Shown piece by piece: positions 1 to 7,631 of a stretch of DNA of 43,050 nucleotides. Below the pieces are notes generated by a model. The model ran no database searches. It was not told the DNA's origin and saw only the letters and a list, made by a program, of their open reading frames with translations. Source of the stretch: Bermanella sp. WJH001. GTDB lineage: Bacteria; Pseudomonadota; Gammaproteobacteria; Pseudomonadales; Oceanobacteraceae. Where the stretch lies: positions 1-43,050 of the forward strand of contig NZ_JASJOO010000003.1 of assembly GCF_030070105.1 (NCBI RefSeq), in the 5' to 3' direction. Every line of letters begins with the position of its first letter. Position 1 is the stretch's first letter. The position numbers were made by a program, and so were the translations under genes.

Positions 1-27
1 CTGAGCCATGATCAAACTCTTCAGTTT
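1..27 (-). rRNA. rrs: 16S ribosomal RNA, 5' end only (partial)
   Basis: Read on the minus strand, the first bases of the window give the canonical 16S 5' end, including AGAGTTTGATCATGGCTCAG. It differs from the E. coli first 27 bases at one position by my recollection. The gene continues outside the window to the left. The upstream leader and three promoters confirm that this is the start of an rRNA operon transcribed leftward. Confidence 0.95.
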
Positions 28-270
28 AATTTTTAAGTCCTAATTAAAGGACTGCTCAAGTATTAAAAACTACTGTTAAATAAATTTGACAGTGTTTCGA
101 CTTACTCGAAAAAGTCTGTATTGCTTCCTAAGAAGCTGTACATCTCGACTCTCGGTAAGTACCCACACGAATTGTCTGAATTCGTTTTTAAAGATCGTGA
201 CCGTCGCTCGGACTGGCCATTTCTTTTCTGCTTTCTAACTTAGTTAGTGCAGAGCTTCTCTCGAAGCGAG
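28..270 (-). other. rRNA operon leader (transcribed spacer upstream of 16S)
   Basis: This non-coding stretch lies between the mature 16S 5' end and the promoter-proximal -10 element. It holds a boxA-like sequence followed by the motif CAATTCGTGTGGGTAC on the minus strand, which is typical of gammaproteobacterial pre-16S leaders. The leader normally forms part of the RNase III processing stem with sequence downstream of 16S, which lies outside the window. No ORF is supportable here. Confidence 0.8.
184..197 (-). promoter_or_regulatory. boxA-like antitermination site of the rrn leader
   Basis: The minus strand reads GATCTTTAAAAAC, close to the E. coli rrn boxA (GCTCTTTAACA). It sits between the promoters and 16S, as expected for a NusB/NusE loading site. 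I identify it by motif and position only. Confidence 0.6.
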
Positions 271-276
271 GCGCGT

Positions 277-304
277 ATTCTACAGAACCGCTTTCCTATG
301 TCAA
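277..304 (-). promoter_or_regulatory. rrn promoter, 16S-proximal
   Basis: On the minus strand the -35 TTGACA (299-304) and -10 TAGAAT (277-282) are separated by 16 bp. They are followed by a GC-rich discriminator (ACGCGCC), the hallmark of stringently controlled rRNA promoters. It is the closest of three promoters of the same design. Confidence 0.85.
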
Positions 305-394
305 CCTTAATTTGTAATTTTGTTTTTAAAAACAAGACCTTAAATCAAGGGGCTTAAGCATTTTCCAGAAGATCTCTGCTCAAGCGAGGCGCGC

Positions 395-422
395 ATTCTA
401 CAGTGATAATCACTTGCGTCAA
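395..422 (-). promoter_or_regulatory. rrn promoter, middle
   Basis: The minus strand shows -35 TTGACG (417-422), a 16-bp spacer, -10 TAGAAT (395-400) and the discriminator GCGCGCC. A very AT-rich tract lies immediately upstream (423-490), consistent with an UP element that contacts the RNA polymerase alpha subunit. Confidence 0.85.
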
Positions 423-539
423 CCTCTTTTTGAAAGTTTGTTTCAAACTGCTTTTAAAACACTTTAAAACTTATTTTTTCTTTCAAAATCAACAATTTAG
501 TTTCGATTTAATAATCGGCTTGCCTTGTTGAGGTGGCGC

Positions 540-567
540 ATTCTACGCACCTGAGGTTTTGAGTCAA
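540..567 (-). promoter_or_regulatory. rrn promoter, distal
   Basis: The minus strand shows -35 TTGACT (562-567), a 16-bp spacer, -10 TAGAAT (540-545) and a GCGCC discriminator. It lies just downstream of the msrQ stop on the same strand, so read-through from msrPQ could also enter the rRNA operon. Confidence 0.85.
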
Positions 568-601
568 CCACTATTTGAAAATGATTTTCTCTTGGAGCGT
601 T

Positions 602-1237
602 CTATAGATTAGAAGACGTTTTCCTATGTGCAAGCTGACTTGGTAAAAATCTTAAAATAAACATAATTAGTAGAATAAATGTCATGGTACTAGCCAGTAA
701 GAATCCAGCCCTGACTTGCCACCATAAATGTATAAGCACCAAAACAGCAATTGGATATACAAGTAAATGTAACGTCTTCCATTTTCGCTTTAGTCTGCGC
801 TGCCAGCCCTTTGTTGATGTGAGCGCTAGAGGCAACATCAATATAAGTGCCAGTGCTCCCACTAATATATAAGGGCGCTTTTGAATATCCACCGCCAACT
901 CAGAAAACTCAAAGCCCAAAATCAGCGCTGTATAAGCCATCATATGCAATAAGGCATAAATGAAGGCAGCCAAGCCTAATCTTCGACGCATTGGTTGTAG
1001 ATTGAATTTCAACCAGCGCTTTAAATGCCGAACCGATAATACGACAAATAAAAAGCTCATGGCCCATAAACCTAATGAGTGCACAACGGCCTTTGCTGGT
1101 TCAGGGCCGTAATAAAAAATGTCACCCGCAAACTGAACTTGATAGAAGCCATATCCCAATTGGACCAAAGGGAAAAAAACCAATAGCCATATAAAGAGGC
1201 TCAGATACGCCTGCTTATTATTCTTGTTGTTATTCAT
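602..1237 (-). CDS. msrQ: MsrQ, heme b membrane subunit of periplasmic methionine sulfoxide reductase
   Basis: This 211-residue polytopic membrane protein belongs to the YedZ/MsrQ ferric-reductase-like family. It passes electrons from the quinone pool or a flavin reductase to periplasmic MsrP. About six hydrophobic segments are visible, with histidines inside them near residues 53, 98 and 164 that are the likely heme ligands. Its ATG overlaps the msrP stop by one base (TAATG), so the two are translationally coupled and form the usual msrPQ pair. Length and gene order are normal for the family. Confidence 0.93.
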   Translation of the reverse strand: MNNNKNNKQAYLSLFIWLLVFFPLVQLGYGFYQVQFAGDIFYYGPEPAKAVVHSLGLWAMSFLFVVLSVRHLKRWLKFNLQPMRRRLGLAAFIYALLHMMAYTALILGFEFSELAVDIQKRPYILVGALALILMLPLALTSTKGWQRRLKRKWKTLHLLVYPIAVLVLIHLWWQVRAGFLLASTMTFILLIMFILRFLPSQLAHRKTSSNL

Positions 1238-2205
1238 TAATAATTCCGCGTTAAATCCATGCCTTTATAAAGATGCGCCACTTGCTCTTGATAGCCATTG
1301 AACATCTGAGTAGGTATGCGCTTTAAATTAAAGAAGCTTGTTGGCAATCTTCGCTCGCTCGCCTGACTCCAGCGCGGATGATCCACTGTCGGATTAACAT
1401 TGGCATAGAAGCCGTACTCACTGGGTGCGATCTGGCTCCAAGTGGTTTGAGGCATTTGATCAGTGAAACGTATTTTTACAATGGATTTGATGCTTTTAAA
1501 GCCGTATTTCCAAGGAACAACTAAGCGAATTGGTGCGCCATTTTGATTAGGCAATGTTTTGCCATATAAACCTGTGGCCATAAACGACAATTCATTCATG
1601 GCTTCATCCATGCGTAAACCCTCGACATAAGGCCAATCAATGGTGGAAAAAACGCTTTTTTGTCCGCTCAAATTTTTAGGGTCATAGATAGATGTAAACT
1701 CAACATATTTAGCTTTAGATGTTGGCTTAAACTGTTTGAGCATATCTGCCAGCGAGAACCCCACCCAAGGAATCACCATTGACCAAGCTTCGACACAACG
1801 CAAACGGTAGATACGTTCTTCCAGTTGTTGTTTTTTGATGATGTCTTCAAGGGCGAATTTACCGGTTATTTCGGCATGCCCTTCTATTTCGATGGTCCAG
1901 TCCTGAGTCTTAAGTTGAGAAGCGTTTCTAACGGGGTCTTCTTTGCCTGTGCCTAACTCATAAAAATTATTATATGAAGTAACCGCTTCTTCAGGTGTTA
2001 GAGTTTCTTTAGCACCGTACTGGGTAGTTTTAAAGTTGAGCTTATTGGCAAATAATGAAGGTGAAAGACCAGTAAAAGCGGTGGCGGCTAAGCCATATAA
2101 ACCTTGCCGCATGAATTTTCGGCGATCTCGATAGATAGACTCAGGGGTGACATCTGCTTCGGTGAGGTTAGAACTGGATTTGAATTCGTGAGGCTTGATG
2201 ATCAT
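1237..2205 (-). CDS. msrP: MsrP, molybdopterin catalytic subunit of protein-methionine-sulfoxide reductase
   Basis: MsrP (YedY) is a periplasmic Mo-molybdopterin enzyme that repairs oxidised methionines in envelope proteins. The start is placed at the ATG at 2205 (protein MIIKPHEF...) because AAGGAG lies 7 bases ahead; an in-frame upstream ATG at 2241 has no such support. A twin-arginine signal (DRRKFM, residues 27-32) precedes a hydrophobic stretch. Cys137, in the context YRLRCVEAW, corresponds to the Mo-ligating cysteine of the family. The product is 322 residues and coupled to msrQ. Confidence 0.94.
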   Translation of the reverse strand: MIIKPHEFKSSSNLTEADVTPESIYRDRRKFMRQGLYGLAATAFTGLSPSLFANKLNFKTTQYGAKETLTPEEAVTSYNNFYELGTGKEDPVRNASQLKTQDWTIEIEGHAEITGKFALEDIIKKQQLEERIYRLRCVEAWSMVIPWVGFSLADMLKQFKPTSKAKYVEFTSIYDPKNLSGQKSVFSTIDWPYVEGLRMDEAMNELSFMATGLYGKTLPNQNGAPIRLVVPWKYGFKSIKSIVKIRFTDQMPQTTWSQIAPSEYGFYANVNPTVDHPRWSQASERRLPTSFFNLKRIPTQMFNGYQEQVAHLYKGMDLTRNY

Positions 2206-2261
2206 GTCTGGTCTCCTTGAGATAAGGATTAGACCAGACATGTTAAGAAAGTTCGATTAAC

Positions 2262-3053
2262 TTACTTTTGAGCAGATTTACGCTCTTTAAACATTTTTTT
2301 TGCAGTCACGACTGGACCAGATAAACCGTAAACCAAGAAGATGGCCAGAAGGATTAAAGGTGGATCAATTGCTACCACGGCAAAAACACCCACAACGGCC
2401 AGCATGGCCACAAACGGCACCTTACCTTTAAGGTCAAAGCCTTTAAAGCTGTGATAAAGAACATTGCTGACCATTAAGATACCAGTGGCACCGACCACAA
2501 GCGCCATTAGGATGGAGACTTGCTCGCCTGTCACACCGTAATCATTGAGCGCCCAAACCGTACCGGCCACAATGGCAGCCGCCGCTGGGCTTGCTAAACC
2601 AGTGAAGTAGTTTTTATCTGCGGTATCAATTTGAGTATTAAAACGCGCTAAACGCAAAGCAGCACCGGCCACATAAATGAATGCAGCAATCCAACCTGCT
2701 TGGCCCAGAGATTGTAACGACCAGCTAAAAGCCACTAACGCAGGGGCCACACCAAAGCTCACCATGTCAGCAAGTGAGTCGTATTCTGCACCAAATTCAC
2801 TTTGTGTATTTGTCATGCGAGCAACACGACCATCTAAGCCGTCTAAGATCATGGCGATAAAGATGGCAATGGCAGCTTTATCAAAATGACCATTCATAGA
2901 CGCCACTACGGCATAAAAACCGGAAAACAAAGCGCCTGTTGTAAATAGATTTGGCAGTAAATAAATGCCTTTACTACGTAATTTTTCTTTTGCCGAAACC
3001 GGCTCTTGATCTTGGTTCAATGAAACGACCTTTTGTTCATCTGCTTGAGACAT
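2262..3053 (-). CDS. pssA: CDP-diacylglycerol--serine O-phosphatidyltransferase
   Basis: PssA makes phosphatidylserine, the precursor of phosphatidylethanolamine, in the inner membrane. The CDP-alcohol phosphatidyltransferase signature is visible: DGLDGRVAR, followed by G and two Asp in the pattern GAEYDSLAD. Multiple membrane helices run to a lysine-rich C-terminus. I chose the start MSQADEQ (263 residues, AGGT 6-9 bases upstream). The ORF stays open to 3119, but the extra 22 residues are basic, non-hydrophobic and unlike the family N-terminus. It lies upstream of msrPQ on the same strand, 56 bp away, and may share a transcript. Confidence 0.92.
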   Translation of the reverse strand: MSQADEQKVVSLNQDQEPVSAKEKLRSKGIYLLPNLFTTGALFSGFYAVVASMNGHFDKAAIAIFIAMILDGLDGRVARMTNTQSEFGAEYDSLADMVSFGVAPALVAFSWSLQSLGQAGWIAAFIYVAGAALRLARFNTQIDTADKNYFTGLASPAAAAIVAGTVWALNDYGVTGEQVSILMALVVGATGILMVSNVLYHSFKGFDLKGKVPFVAMLAVVGVFAVVAIDPPLILLAIFLVYGLSGPVVTAKKMFKERKSAQK

Positions 3054-3147
3054 ATTAGACCTATTATTATTCACGCAGCGCGATTCTACTTGGAATCGTT
3101 TGCGCTTCATAGGTCTCATATAACCAGAGTCTAGCTGTAATTCACAT

Positions 3148-4038
3148 TTATTGCTTTAACCAGTCTTCGCTGACCTGCCAAAACGCATTTACTAGGGGGT
3201 GACTCATGTGCTGATTCACCACGCACAAGCCTACCGAAAAGGGCTCTAAACTAGGGGTGATACTAAGTACTTTCACTTTTTCAGCGATGGGGCTATTGGT
3301 TAATACCAGCTCAGGCACAACCCCAACACCAAAACCAAGGGCCACCATAGACACAATGGCCTCATTGCCTGAGACCTGTCCGTAAATATTTGGTTTTATG
3401 CCTTGTTGTTTAAACCAGCGTTCAACCCTAACACGCCCAAGCCCTTGCTCAGACAAGATCATGGGCACGTTCTGCCAGTTAATACTTGTTTCAGCCAAAG
3501 CATCGGCCACCGGCCCAGGCTGATTCGGTGCTATGAAAGCTAATGGCACCTGGGTCACTGGTTTAAATGATAGCCGAGGCGATAGTTGATCGGGCCGAGC
3601 TGCAATAGCAATATCGACCTCTCCGTTGAGAGCCATATCAACCGCTTGCGCCGCGTCACCAGTACGCAGCCGAATATCCACTTTAGGGTGGCGCTCACGA
3701 AACGCCCTTAATAAGTCGGATAAAAAGCTGTAACTCGCTGTTACCGTACAATACAAACTCAGCTCACCTTGCAACTCACTGGCTTGGGTATGCAATTGAC
3801 GCTGAAATTGCTGGTATTGCTCTAAGGTGCGTAAGGCAAACTCTTTAAACTCAGCCCCAGCTTGGGTTAAGCGCACATCTCGACGGTCCCGTTCAAACAA
3901 ACGCTGACCCACTTCTTCTTCTAGCTTTTGTACAACCCGAGAAATAGTCGAGGCCGATGTGTGGCATTTTTGTGCCGCTTGACCGTAATGCAGGGTGTCA
4001 GCGAGCACAATAAACTGAGATAAGTCTTTGAAATCCAT
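3148..4038 (-). CDS. ilvY: IlvY, LysR-family activator of ilvC
   Basis: This 296-residue LysR-type regulator has an N-terminal winged HTH (residues 1-60, with SASTISRVVQKLEEEVG) and a C-terminal effector domain. It is transcribed divergently from ilvC across a 157-bp intergenic region, the classical ilvY-ilvC arrangement. IlvY activates ilvC when acetolactate or acetohydroxybutyrate accumulates. Sequence character and context agree, so the assignment is firm. Its stop lies 94 bp from the pssA start. Confidence 0.92.
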   Translation of the reverse strand: MDFKDLSQFIVLADTLHYGQAAQKCHTSASTISRVVQKLEEEVGQRLFERDRRDVRLTQAGAEFKEFALRTLEQYQQFQRQLHTQASELQGELSLYCTVTASYSFLSDLLRAFRERHPKVDIRLRTGDAAQAVDMALNGEVDIAIAARPDQLSPRLSFKPVTQVPLAFIAPNQPGPVADALAETSINWQNVPMILSEQGLGRVRVERWFKQQGIKPNIYGQVSGNEAIVSMVALGFGVGVVPELVLTNSPIAEKVKVLSITPSLEPFSVGLCVVNQHMSHPLVNAFWQVSEDWLKQ

Positions 4039-4085
4039 TTATATATACCTGCTATATAAGCAGCAAGAGAATATAAATGGATTAT

Positions 4086-4102
4086 ATTGCATTTTCTGCA
4101 AT
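4086..4102. promoter_or_regulatory. Candidate IlvY operator in the ilvY-ilvC intergenic region
   Basis: A perfect dyad, ATTGCA (4086-4091) and TGCAAT (4097-4102) with a 5-bp spacer, sits between the divergent starts. LysR-type regulators bind such TTGC-N-GCAA sites. A second, GC-flanked dyad (GCG TTTTA CGC) follows near 4119-4130. Binding is inferred from position and symmetry. Confidence 0.55.
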
Positions 4103-4195
4103 AAGCTATTTCAAATATAGCGTTTTACGCAACAGCGTTTTTTGCCTACACTGCACGGGATTTTTACATATCCACTCATTGATAGGAGTCACCCC

Positions 4196-5686
4196 ATGGG
4201 TCAGAACTACTTCAACACTCTAAATTTACGCGAGCAACTAGACCAACTTGGTCGTTGTCGTTTCATGGACCGCAGCGAATTCGCTAACGGTTGTGAAGCG
4301 CTTAAAGGCAAAAAAGTTGTGATCATCGGTTGTGGTGCACAAGGCCTTAACCAAGGTCTTAACATGCGTGACTCTGGTCTAGACGTTTCTTACGCATTGC
4401 GTGAAGCGGCCATCACTGAAAAGCGTCAGTCTTGGAAAAACGCCACAGACAACGGTTTCACTGTTGGTACTTACCAAGAATTGGTTCCAACTGCTGACCT
4501 AGTATGTAACCTAACACCTGACAAGCAGCACACTGATGCAGTTACTACTGTTATGCCGCTTATGAAAAAAGGCGCAACCCTAGGTTACTCTCACGGTTTC
4601 AATATCGTTGAAGAAGGCATGCAAATCCGTGAAGACTTAACTGTCATCATGGTTGCACCTAAGTGCCCAGGTTCTGAAGTACGTGAAGAATACAAGCGTG
4701 GCTTTGGTGTTCCGACTCTTATGGCGGTTCACCCAGAGAACGATCCTGAAGGTAAGGGTCATGAACAAGCTAAAGCTTGGGCGTCTGCCACTGGTGGCGA
4801 CCGTGCTGGTGTTCTAGAAAGCTCTTTCGTTGCTGAAGTGAAATCTGACCTTATGGGCGAGCAAACTATCCTTTGCGGTATGTTGCAAACTGGCGCCATC
4901 CTAGGTTATGAAAAAATGGTTGCTGACGGCATCGATGGCCCATACGCTGCCAAACTAATTCAGTTCGGTTGGGAAACGGTAACTGAAGCACTGAAAATCG
5001 GCGGCATCACTAACATGATGGATCGTCTATCTAACCCAGCTAAAATCAAAGCGTTTGATATGGCTGATGATCTTAAAGTGCTAATGCGTCCATTGTTCCG
5101 CAAGCACCAAGACGACATCATGACCGGCGAATTCTCTCGCACCATGATGGAAGACTGGGCGAACGACGATGCGAACCTGCTAAAATGGCGTGAAGAAACC
5201 GCTGAAACTGGCTTCGAAAAAGAAGTAGCTTGTGATGTTGAAATTGACGAGCAAGAGTTCTTCGACAAAGGCATCATGCTTGTAGCGATGGTTAAAGCGG
5301 GCGTTGAGCTTGCATTCGAAACCATGGTTGAGTCTGGTATCGTTGAAGAGTCTGCATACTACGAATCTCTACACGAGACTCCACTAATTGCTAACACCAT
5401 CGCTCGTAAGAAACTTTACGAAATGAACGTGGTTATCTCTGATACTGCAGAATACGGTTGTTACTTGTTCTCTCACGCAGCGGTTCCATTGCTACGTGAA
5501 CAGTTCATGCCTAACATCACGACAGAAGTGATTGGTAAAGGTCTAAACCTTAAGTCTAACTCTGTAGACAACGCACGTTTAGTTGACGTTAACGAAGAAA
5601 TTCGTGAGCACCCAGTTGAGTGGGTTGGCCAAGAACTTCGTGGTTACATGACTGACATGAAGCGCATCGTAGAAGCATCTAAGTAA
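4196..5686 (+). CDS. ilvC: Ketol-acid reductoisomerase, class II (long form)
   Basis: IlvC carries out the NADPH- and Mg-dependent isomeroreduction in valine, isoleucine and leucine synthesis. The start is ATG 4196 with AGGAG 7 bases upstream. The ORF is open for 18 more codons, but the homologous N-terminus begins at [12 protein letters not shown]. The product is 496 residues, the enterobacterial long form with two knotted C-terminal domains. The Rossmann motif GCGAQG (about residues 46-51) and the metal-binding acidic stretches are intact. Codon use is strongly biased, as expected for a highly expressed gene. Its 3' end is the seed of the repeat array downstream. Confidence 0.97.
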   Translation: MGQNYFNTLNLREQLDQLGRCRFMDRSEFANGCEALKGKKVVIIGCGAQGLNQGLNMRDSGLDVSYALREAAITEKRQSWKNATDNGFTVGTYQELVPTADLVCNLTPDKQHTDAVTTVMPLMKKGATLGYSHGFNIVEEGMQIREDLTVIMVAPKCPGSEVREEYKRGFGVPTLMAVHPENDPEGKGHEQAKAWASATGGDRAGVLESSFVAEVKSDLMGEQTILCGMLQTGAILGYEKMVADGIDGPYAAKLIQFGWETVTEALKIGGITNMMDRLSNPAKIKAFDMADDLKVLMRPLFRKHQDDIMTGEFSRTMMEDWANDDANLLKWREETAETGFEKEVACDVEIDEQEFFDKGIMLVAMVKAGVELAFETMVESGIVEESAYYESLHETPLIANTIARKKLYEMNVVISDTAEYGCYLFSHAAVPLLREQFMPNITTEVIGKGLNLKSNSVDNARLVDVNEEIREHPVEWVGQELRGYMTDMKRIVEASK

Positions 5687-5706
5687 TTCTTAGATAGCTA
5701 ATATCC

Positions 5707-5739
5707 AAAAGCCTAGGCAGTGATGTCTAGGCTTTTTTT
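5707..5739 (+). terminator. Native ilvC intrinsic terminator
   Basis: Inverted arms AAAAGCCTAGGC and GTCTAGGCTTTT (one G-U pair) are followed by a run of T. It lies 20 bp after the ilvC stop and is the first of five terminators. Confidence 0.92.
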
Positions 5740-5842
5740 GTTTCTAGACGGTCAAAAACACCACGTGGTTACATGACACTACTTAGACGAGCTTGAAACG
5801 TATCGTAGAAGCATCTAAGTAATTCTTAGATAGCTAATATCC

Positions 5843-5875
5843 AAAAGCCTAGGCAGTGATGCCTAGGCTTTTTTT
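5843..5875 (+). terminator. Array terminator 2 (type A)
   Basis: A perfect 12-bp stem, AAAAGCCTAGGC / GCCTAGGCTTTT, with loop AGTGAT and a T-run. It differs from the native terminator by one change that restores Watson-Crick pairing. Confidence 0.9.
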
Positions 5876-5980
5876 GTTTCTAGAAGGCCATATACCACGT
5901 GGTTACATGACACTACTTAGACGAGTTTGAAACGCATCGTAGAAGCATCTAAGTAATCATTATTTAAATAGCTACTACTC

Positions 5981-6012
5981 AAAAGCCCAAGTAGAAATAC
6001 TTGGGCTTTTTT
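5981..6012 (+). terminator. Array terminator 3 (type B)
   Basis: Stem AAAAGCCCAAGTA / TACTTGGGCTTTT closes on a GAAA tetraloop, followed by T residues. Its stem sequence differs from type A on both arms while pairing is kept. Confidence 0.9.
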
Positions 6013-6115
6013 ATTTCCCTATGTAATCAAGGTCAAAATGGATACATGACACTATTTAGACAGGCTTGAAACGTATCGTAGAAGCATCTAAGTAATTCTT
6101 AGATAGCTAATACTC

Positions 6116-6148
6116 AAAAGCCTAGGCAGTGATGCCTAGGCTTTTTTT
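6116..6148 (+). terminator. Array terminator 4 (type A)
   Basis: Same perfect stem and loop as terminator 2, with a T-run. It belongs to the second A-B dimer. Confidence 0.9.
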
Positions 6149-6253
6149 GTTTCTAGAAGGCCAAATACCCCGTGGTTACATGACACTACTTAGGCAAGCT
6201 TGAAACGTATCGTAGAAGCATCTAAATAATCATTATTTAAATAGCTAATACTC

Positions 6254-6285
6254 AAAAGCCTAAGTAGAAATACTTGGGCTTTTTT
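6254..6285 (+). terminator. Array terminator 5 (type B)
   Basis: Stem AAAAGCCTAAGTA / TACTTGGGCTTTT with a GAAA loop. One base change relative to terminator 3 turns a C-G pair into a U-G wobble, so the fold is retained. Confidence 0.88.
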
Positions 6286-6350
6286 GTTTCCCCATATGAT
6301 CAAGATCAAAATGGATACATGAGGCAATCTAAACAAACATGAAGAGTGTT

Positions 6351-6837
6351 ATTGAAAAATGACTAATACTTAATTATTAGCTAACAAAAATTATCCGCTT
6401 TTTTGTGCAGAATAAATACGTCCTTTTTCCGTCGATGCACACCTTACAAATTCAAAAAAACCACCCTCTAAAGTACGGCAATACCTTTCATGACTATAAA
6501 CCAATACAAATCGAAAATAAGTCATTTTATGCCAACTTTATCTTTTAAGTCGTTTTCTTACATACATTCAAATATGAACTCATATAATACTTGATATTAG
6601 CGAACCCCATAGCAGGGTCTGATTGGTTAGGTTATATACCTGATCGGTTGTACTTTGAAGTGTCACAAAACAGAAACAATAACATTTCTAAATAACAGAT
6701 CCTGCAAAGATAAACAGGCCATTTTTACTATTAATCGTAAAACGAGCGGCTAACATAAGCTGAATTTTAAAAATAAAAATGTAACACCCTAATCAAAAAG
6801 CTGGATGCACAAAATAATACCGAGCCAAAGGATTGAT
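6351..6837 (+). promoter_or_regulatory. Long AT-rich upstream region of the TonB2 operon
   Basis: No gene is supportable in these 487 bp. A consensus -10 TATAAT occurs at 6583-6588, with only a weak -35 about 18 bp upstream. Downstream are two direct repeats, TGATTGGTT (6620-6628) and TGATCGGTT (6641-6649), offset by exactly 21 bp. That is two helical turns, as in regulator sites bound on one face of DNA. I see no convincing Fur box. Which regulator is involved is unknown. Confidence 0.45.
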
Positions 6838-7629
6838 ATGCACATCATAACGCCACTCTGCCTGATAGTTAGTCTGTTTTTCATGGCTTCTGCTCATGCA
6901 GAGCAGAACCTTTTACAAGAAAGTTTCGACATCACTCATAAAACCCAAAAAATGGGACAAGACAGTCAGCAAGTGGTCGATAAACTTGCCAAACAACAGC
7001 AAGAATTACTACAGCAATATCAAAGATTGCTACGTAAAACAGAGTACCAAAAGGAATATAATCAAGAGCTACTTTTGTTAAAAGAAGAACAAGCAACCAG
7101 CATAGTGACACTTCAGCAAAAAATTGAAGACGTAAAATTAACTAAACAACAGCTATTACCCTTATTAAGGGAAATGACTAAAACACTAGAGCAGTTTATC
7201 CAACTAGACCTTCCTTTCCACAAAGAAAATCGCTTAATGGGTATCAATGACTTAAAAAAATTATTGAGCCGAAGCAGCGTCACTATTACTGAAAAATTTC
7301 GACGGGTCATGGCCTTTTATCAAGCCGAGAATGACTACAACTATGATCTAGAGGCTTACCGTGACAATATAATATTAAATAGCGAATCACGCTCTGAACA
7401 AATATTACGTGTCGGTAGAAATGCTCTGTATATGCAAACGCTTGATGGTCAATTAAGCGCCTTATGGAATAAAAATACGCAAGACTGGCAAATACTCAAT
7501 AATAACTTTAATCGCCCTATCCAAAAAGCAATCAGAATTACAGAACAAAAAGCAGCACCGAGCTTGTTAACTCTACCCTACTTAACATCCCTTGATCACT
7601 CATCAAATGAATTGAATAAAGGGGAATAA
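6838..7629 (+). CDS. DUF3450 family periplasmic protein of a TonB2-type system
   Basis: This 263-residue protein has a signal peptide (MHIITPLCLIVSLFFMASAHA) and a long glutamine/lysine-rich coiled coil (about residues 30-110). DUF3450 proteins typically open TtpC-exbB-exbD-tonB operons in marine gammaproteobacteria, where they are thought to assist the TonB complex in the periplasm. The start ATG 6838 has AAAGGA 7 bases upstream; an in-frame ATG at 6805 would add 11 polar residues ahead of the signal and lacks a site. The next gene begins 2 bp after its stop. Confidence 0.85.
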   Translation: MHIITPLCLIVSLFFMASAHAEQNLLQESFDITHKTQKMGQDSQQVVDKLAKQQQELLQQYQRLLRKTEYQKEYNQELLLLKEEQATSIVTLQQKIEDVKLTKQQLLPLLREMTKTLEQFIQLDLPFHKENRLMGINDLKKLLSRSSVTITEKFRRVMAFYQAENDYNYDLEAYRDNIILNSESRSEQILRVGRNALYMQTLDGQLSALWNKNTQDWQILNNNFNRPIQKAIRITEQKAAPSLLTLPYLTSLDHSSNELNKGE

Positions 7630-7631
7630 TA

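Larger units (their letters stand above)
5639..6350 (+). repeat. Tandem array echoing the ilvC 3' end plus terminator (five units and a degenerate sixth)
   Basis: Units begin at about 5639 (native ilvC end), 5764, 5898, 6038, 6171 and, degenerate, 6311, giving periods of 125-140 bp. Each full unit carries a GGTTACATGAC- or GGATACATGAC-like start, the block ATCGTAGAAGCATCTAAGTAA (the codons for IVEASK and stop, with variants), a short linker and an intrinsic terminator. Two unit types exist: A (linker AATTCTTAGATAGC, stem CCTAGGC) in units 1, 2 and 4, and B (linker AATCATTATTTAAATAGC, stem CCCAAGTA with a GAAA loop) in units 3 and 5. The order A-A-B-A-B, with A-B dimers starting 274 bp apart (5764 and 6038), points to duplication of a dimer. 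No ORF of note lies inside. Confidence 0.93.

Noticed and set aside
4142-4195. N-terminal extension of IlvC
   Set aside because: The extra 18 codons cover the ribosome site AGGAG and do not match the family N-terminus, which begins at 4196.
5639-6350. CRISPR array or integron cassette array
   Set aside because: The repeats are 125-140 bp, contiguous, without unique spacers or cas/integrase genes, and are recognisable as ilvC 3' ends with terminators.
6351-6837. Fur box before the TonB2 operon
   Set aside because: No stretch resembling GATAATGATAATCATTATC was convincing on either strand.
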